Positions 1-10,329 of a DNA stretch of 64,000 nucleotides are shown here, piece by piece. The notes beneath the pieces were generated by a model. It did not search any database and had not been told where the DNA came from. It saw nothing but the letters and a program-made list of their open reading frames with translations. This DNA is from Chlorophyllum brunneum (Eukaryota > Basidiomycota > Agaricomycetes > Agaricales > Agaricaceae): contig OY756150.1 in assembly GCA_963576785.1 (NCBI GenBank), positions 1,488,001-1,552,000 of the forward strand, given 5' to 3'. Position 1 is the first letter of the stretch. Each line of letters opens with the position of its first letter. A program made the position numbers and the translations under genes.

Positions 1-389
1 ACATCATTCATGAGCATGTATGACGGCACATATCGCTTGAAACCAAGCAACGGTATGAAAACGCCCCAAAGGCATGGCCTGTGCACCTTGCATGTCCAGC
101 ACCTGTAAAAGCTTGATTAAGACCCTTTCGAGTAGGCAAAAGGCAGCACCTCACCGAGCGTGTACTCCGAGTTGCTCCAAGAGCTTCCTGTTCAAGTGTA
201 TGAAAGGATGAAGGAGTAGTAGTCTGAGTATTTGAATGTGGCGTTTGCATCAAATCTACGTTCCATTTCAGGCGCACAATTAGTAGCCCCTCATTGTCCG
301 TCAGCTGATAGCAATCACCGATAAGATAAGATAAATACATTTGATGTAAAGTTGTCCACGTTACTATTTCTCATTGTTCTCCCCATAAG
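1..389. other. Intergenic, no gene recognised
   Basis: Nothing convincing is visible. A 110-codon minus-strand open frame covers 8-340, but its composition is not protein-like (rich in Thr, Ser, Arg and Cys, no domain) and no splice-consistent extension was found. Confidence 0.5.
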
Positions 390-461
390 TCTCTGTTAGT
401 ATATCGGTTAGTACACGCGCCTGTCACGCGCGAAAGCGGGGTTCGACTCCCCGACAGAGAG
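390..461 (+). tRNA. tRNA-Asp(GUC)
   Basis: The 72-nt sequence folds as a cloverleaf. The 7-bp acceptor stem pairs TCTCTGT with ACAGAGA, the anticodon stem pairs CGCGC with GCGCG, the loop is CTGTCAC with anticodon GTC, and a GCGGG/CCCGC-type T arm carries the invariant GGTTCGA. The body resembles eukaryotic tRNA-Asp (GTTAGTAT ... GGTTAGTA). There is no intron. A run of T follows directly (gtttttgc), fitting a Pol III terminator. Confidence 0.96.
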
Positions 462-836
462 TTTTTGCAGGCTGCGAAGAACATTCCTCAGTGGCAACCC
501 CCTAGTTCGGCTGTGCATCCTTTGTGTACAGATGGAAGAATAATAAAAAATCATGATTCAATCCACTGTGCCAAAGAGACCTCTGTCTCGTGGTTCAAAA
601 GCTGAATCTTTTTCGCAATCTGGGTTCCACGACAATTGTGAACCTTCCGCGAAGGTCTCAAACCTATTACGAGATTGTGGATCGATGAGTACTATGAACG
701 TCGTGAGGTTTAAAATAGATTCTTCGGCTGACGGACGATCGAGTCCCGCATTTTTATTCTGAGGCATGCCAGCCACTATGTCTTTGGACATAAAAACCCT
801 GTTCGCACACAAAATTGCTCTTCATATATTCATACC
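462..836. other. Intergenic, presumed promoter of the next gene
   Basis: Two overlapping frames of 69-84 codons on opposite strands (about 553-812) look like chance ORFs. The stretch lies upstream of the acidic-protein gene and probably holds its promoter; no specific element was identified. Confidence 0.4.
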
Positions 837-3436
837 ATGTTCTCTATATTCATATCATACCTATCTACTATATGCGCGTTCTTATTGAACGTGCTTTCTT
901 CCTTTCGGTTTACAAGCCGGATCAGTGCGACACCCGACAGTGATATTGAGCTGTGTGTTGGTGCCGTTGAGGTTGTGGAGGTGGTTGAAGGTATGTCTTC
1001 TTGATTGTTGATTGCACGATGTATTAACGTATTCTTGAGTTCATGTCTTGGAAGAGGGGAGGGTTAATGCGTTGCCTAAGGTGGCAGACATTATTTACTG
1101 CCCAGGTTAGTTGTTGACAATTTAAACGTCGTGTCGTTACTCATTTTCGGATATTATAGCGTACGCTAACGCGGCGGATATAGCTACGGTTCAAGAAGCT
1201 TTCCTTCCCTCCAAACTCGCCGAAGCTATGGAACGTTATAGTACTTGCGTGGCTGACAAGCTAGAGCAAAGTTACAACCGCGATTCTGTCATCTCTACCG
1301 AGACAGACACATCGGGGGATAATTTCTTCAGTGAAGGACAGTCCATTGCTTCTTCTGTTACCTCCTTGGATGAGTCGGATGTCGAGGAGTACAAGGATGA
1401 GGAAGTCGTGGATATAGTTCAGGAAATTGTTGTCAAGGAGGTTCTTGACGAAGACGAAGAGGACGAGGAGTCGATCGACGAGAGTAAGTGCATTGTTCGT
1501 GAAGAGGATGAATTGGTGGCTGACATCAGTACCATCTAGCACTTGATTATTACTCGTCTTTCTCCGAGGAGGGTGAAGACGAGATGGAAGACAGTGAGGA
1601 CGAGCATTACTTCTCCTTTTCCGAAGACGAAAATGAAGAATTCAAAGAGGAAGTCAAGGACCTGGTCGAAGAGGTCAAATATAAGGAAATTCAGAGTGAA
1701 GAGGACAACGGGCTCGGGGTGGAGGAATTTGAGAAGAAGGATGAGGAAACTGACTCCACCAGCGCCCCGAAGACCGAGGTATGCTCCAAAGAGACCGCCG
1801 TCGAATTCGGGGAGACCGTCATCCCGATTCCTCTTTCTGCCGACTTTGAGAAACGTTCTTCCTTCCTTCGCACCCTCCCTGACGTCTCTCTCGATATCGA
1901 AGCTCCGAAACCTCCTCGTCCAGTTCGCGATTCCAAGGAAGAGGACTTGACTGATGTCCTGGAATTCATGGAGCGATGTAAATTCGAGCTTCCGGCTCCG
2001 CCAGTTCAGCCTATGCGTACATCTCGAGAGAAGAGACCTAAACTTGTTCCTTCTTTGAGTAAGTGAACATTTTCCTCTCTTGTGTGATTGGTATGGAATG
2101 GTGGGGTGACGCGTTTTTTTTTTTTCGCGGTGTAGTTGTTCAAGCTCCTTTTGCGGATACCATCATCCCATTGAGGCCTCGTCTGATTCGTGGTGTTGAT
2201 GGGAAACTCGCTGGGGTATTTGGTGCAAAGAATGATTTGAGCCGGAAGATTCCCCGCCTGGTTCAATTTCCTGTTCCCGAGATCGAGGTGGATGAGCCTG
2301 GGCCTAGGATAGGTTAGTCCAATTCTCAGATATCTGTAATATGTGACAGGACTGACATATAAGTATTATTAGTTGTTCATAGTCCTTCTTCGGATGCTAT
2401 CCCTCCAAGACCTTCCCGCCCTTACCGCGATGTCGACGAGGATTTAACTGGAGTTTTCGAGTTTATGGAAGAGTACGATTTTGAGCTTCCGGTTAGACCT
2501 TTTGGTCCTGAGCCTGGTTTTGGACCTATAATCAGTGAGTTTGCGTTAGGGGGTGAAGAGGATCCGAATGACAAGGACCATTTTTTTTCTAGTTGTGCAA
2601 AGTCCTTCGGGTTCTGTTGTCCTTCCTTCTGAATCCCTTCAACTTCTCGATGAGTCCAACGATGATGACGCGTTGGATACATTTGAATTGACGGACCGTG
2701 AGCTCCCGAGTCTGTCCTTTAGACCCTTTCCGGAGATCGAGCCTGTTCCTAGTGTCGGTCAGTACTCGAGTTCTCCAACCGAAAAAAAATAGGATTTAAG
2801 TCTAAGCTCTAGTTGTTCAAAGTCCATCACTAGAAGAGATTCCCACCAGACCTACTCGTCCAACACGCGAAGCCAGTGAAGATTTAACAGGACTCTTGAA
2901 CTTTATGAATCACTACGACTGCGAGTTACCCTCTTCCGGCATTGGCGCGAACGGACTCTGTGAACAGGAACAGCCCGATGTTTATTTGGATTTCAGCCTA
3001 GCAGACCAGATCGACTTTTCCGGTGGTAATAATCGCATGGATTTATTGAACCCAGAAGATGAGTGGGAACCTATATTCGACATCATTGATAATTTTGGTA
3101 TTCCGTTTGAAGAAGGACAGGCTTTCTTTATGAGAGCAATGGAATGGTTCGAGGGTGGTAGAGTGCAATCTGGGAGAGAATTGAAGAGTTCTTGGAGTGA
3201 GGAGAGCGTTTCTTCATTGGGAGATAGTGATGCGGAGGTGCGCGGTGAAGATGGGGAGAGTGAATTGGGGATGCGAGAGCAAGGTCCGGTTCGAAATTTG
3301 CCATTTGCTAGGATCCCGCCGAAGATCCAGGTGGCTCCTCAGGATTACTTGCAGGGTGAGCGAAGGGTTGTTTTTGAGACTTGCGAAAACTAACGTGGCC
3401 TTTTTAGTACCCAAGCGGGGTTTCAGGAGAATCTAA
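837..3436 (+). CDS. Acidic protein with repeated exons, unknown function
   Basis: I do not recognise this gene. A nine-exon model (837-990, 1040-1105, 1160-1483, 1540-2058, 2136-2312, 2373-2534, 2593-2757, 2813-3355, 3408-3436) sums to 2139 nt, one open frame of 712 residues. The ATG sits in ATACCATGT and opens with a hydrophobic stretch (about residues 1-24), so the protein may be membrane-anchored or secreted. Residues about 120-230 are extremely acidic (DEDEEDEES, SEDENEEF). The second half repeats a unit seen in exons 4, 6 and 8 and eroded in 5 and 7: V-V-(Q/H)-S-P, then P-R-P-x-R-P-x-R, then (E)EDLT-x-(V/L)-x-(E/N)-F-M and (E/C)-ELP. Exons 5, 6 and 7 are 177, 162 and 165 nt and are flanked by phase-1 introns, as expected for duplicated exons. 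Splice sites are GT-AG. The first two exons are the least certain. Confidence 0.75.
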
Positions 3437-3686
3437 TCCTGAATTGATTTTTTTTTCGTTTTGCTTATGATTTTACGACGCACCGATATAGGCTTGTTGG
3501 ATATACTTTAGCTTGGGATTATAATGGGATTTATGTCATATATGGATCTGATAGCAGTTAGCATATTTTGTATTTCTTTACCTGGTTTTTAATAGATTGG
3601 AATTGCAATTTCTTATAGTTCGAATTTGACCAATGAACGAGTAAGATTAAGAACAACAATCGAATCATACAAACCGGCTAGTAGTA

Positions 3687-4861
3687 TCATGAAGTCCGCT
3701 GCTTCTTCGGTTGATTTTCTGCATCCTCCGTTGTATCCTCCTCGTTGAATATCGGCTTCAATCCTTTCATCTTCCTCGTCTGCAGCCTGGAAAGATCCTG
3801 TGTGGCAATATGCACACGACCTCTCAGATCGCCCATCTCGTCGACCTGCATATTCTTCCTCTTCTTTCCCAAACCCTTCTCGACATCTTGTTTCTTGAGT
3901 TTTGGTCGTCTAAGAGATTGTTTAAGGAGTTCTGGATCAGGTGGTTGATAACGCCGAAGAGCTAAGTCGAGTGAGGGACCCATAGGTATTAATTCAACTT
4001 TGGGAATACGGGTGCCAGAGGCTTTTAGTTTGATTGTGTAGGCTCGGATGTGGACTTTGGGTAGGGAGGTGAGATCTTCGGGTGTTGTCGTGTTGAGATC
4101 ATTGGAGGCAGTGGTGAGATTTTGGGGAGTGGGGCCAAGGGAGATGCTGATAACGTGTTCGATACCTGGTAGACATATCGAGTCGATCGTTTCGCCGTTG
4201 AAGAACGAAATAAGCATGGATTTGAGTTGGGTAAAGCGGGGATGTATTTCGAAGAGCTCAGAAGCAAAGTGGAGGAGAGGTTTATTCCCTGGTGTTGATT
4301 TTGGTGTCTGAAGTATGTTGAGTTAGGGTTGGTGGGGCGTGGTATTTTTTTTCGGGATGGGACTTGCCTTGAATTCAGTCATACTGACGAACTTTTCCAC
4401 ACCGACTTCGATCATGTCGAGTGTACGTCCGTCAAACATACGAACAAATGTGAGGCCGTTGGGTCTCTTTTTAGTTGATTGGCCGACGACGAATAGGGAG
4501 GCGTCGTTTTTGGCAGTCCAGAATTCAAGCGAAGCCTGAGAATTTGTGGAGGTGTCGAACGGATGGATATCATTTTTTTTGTTGAATGCGATTGCATTTG
4601 GCCGTTTGAGAGCCATCTGGAGATGTAAATTAGTAGATTATTTGGGCGTAGGTATATAGTGACGCACGAGTTCCTTCATGGCATGGTTGACGACTTCGCC
4701 CGTATGAGTACCCTTGACGAATACGCATGTTCGAGGATCTTCCACCTCTTTTGACTGACGAGCCTCCATCGCTCGTTTTGAGCGGGCATTTCTTGGTTTC
4801 CTGGATAGAGTTTAGTGCAAGCTCTGCGCGGTTGGGTGGGTACATACACTGTTCGCAGCAT
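3687..4861 (-). CDS. RPF2: Ribosome production factor 2 (Brix domain)
   Basis: Rpf2 binds Rrs1 and brings 5S rRNA, L5 and L11 into the pre-60S particle in the nucleolus. Exons are 4861-4848, 4800-4668, 4616-4368 and 4307-3687 (1017 nt, 338 residues; yeast Rpf2 is about 344). Family hallmarks are the start MLRTVKPRNARSKRAME, then LKRPNAIAFNKKNDIHPF, KKRPNGLTFVRMFDGRTLDM and FVSMTEF. A Brix fold covers roughly residues 28-235, followed by a basic Lys/Arg tail. The first exon is only 14 nt. The third intron (4367-4308) begins AAG|GCAAGT and is a GC-AG intron. The gene is divergent from the CCC1-like gene, 158 bp away, and convergent with the acidic-protein gene. Confidence 0.95.
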
Positions 4862-5019
4862 GGCTCTTGAGAGAGATCAGTTCTGGAGTGTGGAATCGGA
4901 AAATTCAATCCACGTGATCTATGTTATTGTGATGTGGTGGCGTAGCCAAACAGCGGCTGATAGTGAGTAAGATGATTTGAAATTGTGAATTGCAGATTTG
5001 TTGTCTGCTCTCTCCCACC
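4862..5019. promoter_or_regulatory. Divergent promoter region, RPF2 / CCC1-like
   Basis: Only 158 bp separate the two start codons, so both promoters must share this stretch. It contains CCACGTGA at about 4911-4918, a CACGTG E-box of the kind bound by basic helix-loop-helix factors. The functional assignment is inferred. Confidence 0.5.
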
Positions 5020-6103
5020 ATGTCCGCTTCAGACAACTCCATCTCCTCAGCTTCCACAATCGTACCTCTCCCCCGAAGACAGCAACAACATTCAAATATC
5101 TCCAGGCCTCCAGTGTGGCCTATCAACCATGCAGAGCCGGGCATTACAACACCTTTACTCTCAAAGTGTGCCCGGGACTCTCGCGTGAACGGAATCTGTT
5201 GTAAGGAACTCAAGAATGAGGAACGTACTCTTATAGACCCGGACGTTGTTCGAGATGTGTATGTTCAGTATTTCCGCCTTTCGAAGTTCGTCAACTTACC
5301 CCTCACATAGGGTTATTGGTCTCTCGGACGGTTTGACCGTACCATTTGCACTCACGGCCGGCCTCTCCTCTCTTGGCGAGTCAAGACTTGTCGTCCTCGG
5401 CGGTATTGCCGAGCTCATAGCCGGTGCCATCTCCATGGGTATTGGTGGTTTCCTCGCCTCACAAGCTGAGAGGGACCACTACCGTTACTTGCAGAAACAA
5501 ACCGCACTACGTATTAGGCGGAGTTGTGCCGGAGAATTGGAGCGCGAGGTTTCGGAAGTGCTTAGCCCTGTTGGTGTTGATGACAAGGCTTGTCGGGCCG
5601 TCGCTCACAGTTTGCGTGAGGTCGAAGAAGAAGGAAATGGCGAGGAATTTCCTCCTGCTTCTGGTAGCGATGCCGAGAACCCAGGGCTGAAATGGAATAA
5701 AGATGTTGGTCTCACTGCGTTCCTTCTTAGATTCGGGCAAGGGTTGGGTATGTCATATGTCCCCGGGTATCAACTATAATTATTGACTTTGATGACAGAG
5801 GAAGTTCCTACCCTGCGCCTTTATGTGTCTGCATTTACCATCGGCATGGGATACCTTGTCGGCGGCCTCATTCCCCTTCTACCTTACTTTTTCATTCCCA
5901 AGGCTCATGTCGCTCTTATCTACTCGTGCATCGTCACCGGCATTGTGCTGCTCATCTTTGGAGCGGTGAAAGCAAGAGTGACCGGAGCAAGCATTGGAGC
6001 AGGGGGTTATGTTTGGGGAGCAGTCAGTACGCTTATGGTTGGCGGTTTAGCCGCCGGTGCAGCCTTCGGGATTGTTAAACTTCTTGAAGGTGGTGGTGAT
6101 TAA
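5020..6103 (+). CDS. CCC1: CCC1/VIT1-family vacuolar iron or manganese transporter
   Basis: This family carries Fe2+ and Mn2+ from the cytosol into the vacuole for detoxification and storage. Exons 5020-5258, 5311-5747 and 5799-6103 give 981 nt, 326 residues. The Met lies in CACCATGTC. After an unstructured N-terminus of about 78 residues come five hydrophobic segments: VIGLSDGLTVPFALTAG (TM1, the family signature), GGIAELIAGAISMGIGGFLA (TM2, with its conserved Glu, Met and Gly), then after a charged cytosolic loop of about 110 residues YVSAFTIGMGYLVGG, ALIYSCIVTGIVLLIFG and WGAVSTLMVGGLAAG. TM2 runs into SQAERDHY, where the metal-binding helices of the loop begin. Both introns are about 51-52 nt. 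Metal preference (Fe or Mn) cannot be read from sequence alone. Confidence 0.93.
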
Positions 6104-6247
6104 GTTTATTTCCTCGCGAAACCTCCTATGTATCTACACTCACACATTTGGTTTAACCATGGATTCGTACAGCGCATCTGAATGTATATCTCCGAGCAAG
6201 GATCATCCATGGATTAATTACAGGTATTAATAAAGATAGAAGTGAAA

Positions 6248-7419
6248 TCATAGCTTGCTTCTGGCCTCTTCTCTCGTCCTGCGCGCACGAATGGCCCTTC
6301 CAACCCGGCTAATACTCTCTCTCCCGAGTTTCTCGTTAATCCACCAACCAATATCCACCATCTGGTTCAAGTCAATCGTGCCGTTGGCGGTTCCAGAAAC
6401 AGTATACGGCGAGTTCTGAAGGGCATAGAGAACATCCTCTGTAGCAACATTTCCTGTTGCGCCTGGAGAATAAGGACATCCACCAAGACCGCCAACAGAA
6501 GAATCAATAGTACGAATCCCAGAATCCAAAGCTGCAAGAACATTTGCTACAGCCGTTCCATACGTATCATGGAACTACACAAATGAGTCGAATATAGAAC
6601 AAAGAGATCATAAAAATCACTTACATGACCAGCAAGTCTCTCAACAGGTACATCTTTCACCACCTCTTCAATCATTTCCCTAATTTCAAAAGGTGTACCT
6701 TGACCAACAGTATCACCAAGACTAATCTCATAACAACCCATTTCCAACAACTCTTTAGCCACCTCTCTCACTCGTTTGTAATCGACTTTACCAGTATAAG
6801 GACAGGCGATGACGACGCTTATGTAGCCTCTGACTCGGAGGTTGTTTTTGAGAGCTTTTTGAGTTACGGGTGTGAGACGGGTTAGGGATTCGGATGTGGT
6901 GCAGTTTAGGTTTGCGCGGGTGAATGCGTCTGTGGTGGCTGTGAAGATTGATATTTCGTCTGTGAGAGGAGGGGATTGTTGTTGTTGTTGTTGGGAGGAG
7001 AGGAGGGTGAGGAGATCGTCTAGACCTCGTTGATTTGGTACTAGAACCGCGTAATGAACACCTGGAACGTGGGTTTTCTTTAAAAGTACTTCTGCTGTAC
7101 CTCCCATCTAACAACAAAAACAAACATTTAGAGGAGGAAGAAAGACTTTAAAGAAAAGTATGTGGCTTACTTGAGGAACCCATTTAGGACTGACGAAACT
7201 CCCAGCTTCAACATTGGTTACACCAGCTCGAACAAGTCGGTCTATAAGTTCCGCTTTCAAATCCACAGGTATAACATTCCCTTTTTCATTTTGAAGTCCA
7301 TCCCGTGGTCCGACTTCGACGAGATTGACAATATTAGAAGAGGTAACTGCTGTTGCTAATGACCTGTTTCTTGTCGTTCTCGTGCATTGAAGTAAAGACC
7401 GAGAAGTAAGACGGAACAT
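6248..7419 (-). CDS. HMGCL: Hydroxymethylglutaryl-CoA lyase
   Basis: It cleaves HMG-CoA to acetyl-CoA and acetoacetate, the last step of leucine breakdown and ketogenesis. Exons 7419-7171, 7107-6625 and 6574-6248 total 1059 nt, 352 residues. The TIM-barrel signatures are all present: [13 protein letters not shown] with catalytic Arg39 and Asp40, [20 protein letters not shown], the metal pair H244-F-H246 in HFHDTYG, and GGLGGCPY with catalytic Cys277. The N-terminus is rich in Arg, Ser and Thr and lacks acidic residues, as in a mitochondrial presequence. The last three residues are SKL, a peroxisomal PTS1. A run of six Gln interrupts a loop near residue 125, probably a CAA/CAG expansion. The gene is convergent with the CCC1-like gene, 144 bp away. 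Confidence 0.96.
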
Positions 7420-7748
7420 GGTTACAGAGCGCAGAATAGATTTAGATTCAAAAGTTGTGGGTTTTATAAACCAGATGATGGTCGGACGTCAAAAACCGAG
7501 TTGGTAGAGGTAGAAGTGATGAGAACTCTTCGGATCTTCATTACCTCATTACTTCCTCTTCGGCCGATATTACTAAAGTAGATATGATCGGATATATCGG
7601 ATGTCAAGAGTTTATATTGTATGAAAAAATGTGTATACAAGCAAGCGGTTTAGATCACCAAAGTCGTCAGATGCATCAACTTGGAAAAAAAAAAGACGAA
7701 AAAAGAAACCGATAAAAAAAACAAAGAATAGATGTTGGGGGATGTGGT
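7420..7748. other. Intergenic between HMGCL 5' end and CaMK 3' end
   Basis: It holds the HMGCL promoter (upstream of 7419) and the 3' end of the kinase gene. A purine-rich A tract at about 7684-7733 is notable. No further gene was recognised. Confidence 0.5.
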
Positions 7749-9880
7749 TCAGGGCGATCCGTCAAGCTTGGTTTGTGCGAATTGACGACGTAAATCATCA
7801 GTCTTGGGACTAAGCGGTGAATCTGCATGATCTTGATTATGATGATGAGTGATTGAAGCGTTTTCCATGAGTTCCTATACAACCAAACAACATGAGTAAA
7901 AAAGAAGTGACTACTAGAAAAAGCCGCACCTTTTCCGATTCCTCTTTGTATTTGTTTAGTTTAGCTCGCATATTCTGAACGTCATCAGATTGTTGTTGAG
8001 AAGCCAGAGTAGTCATTCGTTTGACCGCCGTAATACTAAACGCAGCTTTACGCCAAGCTTGTTTCGCGTTGAAAGCTTTCTTGACGTGAGGAAGTAGATC
8101 AGCCGGTGCTCCATCCGCACGAGCGACAAAGTGTGGTTTCTCATCAGCCAACCACTATAACAACAAAATGTGAGTGAAAATGTAGTTTGTTTGGATGAAG
8201 GAGAGGATGAACCTTGTGTTGTAGAGCTTCAGCAGCTGTAGGTCTTTCAGCCGGATCGTTAGTCAAACAAGTCCGAACAAAATCTTTGGCGGTTTCTGAA
8301 ACGTTGGCCCAATATTCGACAGGTTCGAATTTGTAATCTCCAGCGATGATGGCTTCCATTTCTTGTTGTTGAGTATCGCGATCGAATGGAGTGTAACCAG
8401 CGAGAAGGAAGTAAGTTATCACTCCCATAGCCCAAACATCAACGGGTTTTCCGTGCCCGGCTGTTTTGTGTGCGTAGAGCGATTAGTGGGTTTGTCCTAG
8501 ATTTTTGGGGCTAGGGAAGACATACTGCGTCTGAAGATTTCAGGGGCCATGTACTAAAAGTAGGGTTCAGTTCATCCATTAATGGAGTATGGATTTTGAA
8601 CTCACGCCAGGGGTACCACATATCTCAGTTAATTGTGTCAGTGTCTCTTCCTCCATCACTCGGCTCAGACCAAAATCAGCGAGCATGATATCGGCCTCTT
8701 CGGCTGGTGTTCTGAAAAGTAAATTCTCGGGTTTGAGATCTACGTGGTCTTTGTTGAGGAGCTTGAAGTAGGAGAAGGGGAGTGGTTACAGACCGCGATG
8801 GACGATACCAGCTTCATGGATGTATTTGACAGCTTTGAATATGGTTCGGACGAGGTCTGCGGCATCACTTTGCATGCAAGGTGAGTGTGTAGAGTTCTTT
8901 TAAGATCTTTTTGAGTGACGTACGCTTCGTAGTAGTTGCCCTTGGCACATATCCGGTCAAAGAGTTCTCCTCCAGTGCAAAGATCGAAGCAGAGATAAAG
9001 ATTGTGGGCGGTCTAAGATGATTCTGATGAGTGAGACAGGAGGGATGGATAAGAGGCTAAGCGCGTACTTCAAAGTAATCGTGGAGGGTTACAATGTTGG
9101 TGTGACCGCTCGAAATCCTCTTGAGTACGGCAATTTCATTCCGGACCTTGGGGAATACAATGTTGTTGGGGAGATGGAAATGATAAGGGACGAAAATGAG
9201 CACACCATGTGTTCCCGGCCTTCCATGAGTTTTTTGTTTATGACTTTGCAGGCATAGTATTTGCCGGTTTGAACGTGGATGGCTTCTTTGACTATGGCAT
9301 ATGTTCCACTGCCAAGAGTCCTGCCTGTTCGGTACTATAGGGGGAGAGAATTGGTTTGGAAGAGTAAAAGAGGTTGTGGAGACGTACGGAGCAAGGAACG
9401 GTGGTTGGAGGCATGGGTGAGGCGTTTCTTTGAAAGGTGGGTGCAAGAAACTAGGCAAGGGATGATGGATTTGAGATAGAAGGCGGGAGTGATGAGTTTG
9501 GCTGCGCGTCTGATAACATGTCATAACACGACTTGTGAACTCACAGGTGCTGCTGCTGACACTGCCATTCCTCCACCCATGGCTGCTGTCACTGACGACG
9601 GCGTTGCACTACTTGGCCTCGCTTTCGAGTCATTGTCCTGAGTCGAGGCTGTTTCCTTGACTTCTTGTGAACTGTCCGGTGGTGAATGACGGGGATTGGA
9701 AGACAACGACGGCTTGAATACTGACGCGAGCTTGTCGACACCTGAATGACGCTTCAAATGGCGGGCTAGTTTCTGGGCATGGGTGATTGGGGCAGGGGTT
9801 GAGGCTGAGCTGCTTTGTTGGGCACCCATGAGGAGGGGGGTAGAGAGGGAAGCTGGGCGCGTGTTTTTATGTTGTTCCAT
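7749..9880 (-). CDS. CaMK1-like calcium/calmodulin-dependent Ser/Thr kinase
   Basis: The cytosolic kinase is assembled from 11 exons: 9880-9545, 9450-9388, 9334-9206, 9146-9069, 9012-8924, 8867-8794, 8739-8606, 8553-8526, 8460-8213, 8154-7930 and 7874-7749. They total 1530 nt, 509 residues. Landmarks are the P-loop G141-S-G-T-Y, Lys163 in YYACKV, HRDLKPEN (255-262), DFG (278-280) and EICGTPGYMAPE. Thr299 in that loop is the position a CaMK kinase phosphorylates in CaMK1. VDVWAMGVITYFLLAGYTPF and AERPTAAEAL complete the catalytic domain. An autoinhibitory/calmodulin segment (AFNAKQAWRKAAFSITAVKRM) follows, then a coiled coil and an acidic tail. An internal ATG at 9829 would give MGAQQSSS, an N-myristoylation consensus; that start yields 492 residues and may be the real one. 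Exon 2 is the least certain. Confidence 0.9.
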
Positions 9881-10009
9881 TACTCAATTTCGACACCGCC
9901 ACGCTGCCCAGGCATGCAACCCTGTAAGCTGTGTCCCTCCGCATACCAGGCAGTACACTCAACTCAAACACTGCCTGCCGTCGTACATCACCCCAATCCC
10001 AATCTCATG

Positions 10010-10092
10010 TGCCCCATGGCCCAGCCGGTCAAGGCGTCTGACTGTTATGACCGACAATCAGAAGATCGAGAGTTCGAGTCTCTCTGGGGCAG
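10010..10092 (+). tRNA. tRNA-Asn(GUU) with a 9-nt intron
   Basis: The acceptor stem pairs TGCCCCA with TGGGGCA and the D arm reads GCCCAGCCGGTCAAGGC. The anticodon stem pairs TCTGA with TCAGA, and the T arm GAGAG/CTCTC surrounds TTCGAGT. The anticodon loop is 16 nt instead of 7. Removing 10048-10056 (tgaccgaca) after position 37 leaves C-T-GTT-A-A. The body matches eukaryotic tRNA-Asn (CATGGCC...GGTCAAGGCGT). A short T run (ctttttc) follows downstream. Confidence 0.92.
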
Positions 10093-10329
10093 CAGCAGCT
10101 TTTTCTAATCTAGTCGGCTACGAGTATCCTTGCCAATGGATGTCTACCAGAGATCACAACTTAAATAAACATATCCGACCGCCGGGGCCTCGTGTGATGG
10201 TGGCATGCGAATTGTTTGCAAACGAACAGTGTCATTCGTGCGCAGAGTGCAAACGTTGCGCCCATCAGCCGAGGTGTGACGGTGTGACAGAAGATGCGTA
10301 AGATTGCGCGAGTGGCTTTAGAATTGACC

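Noticed and set aside
9057..9524. 155-codon minus-strand ORF inside the kinase gene
   Set aside because: It is out of frame with the kinase motifs and spans three introns of the kinase model.
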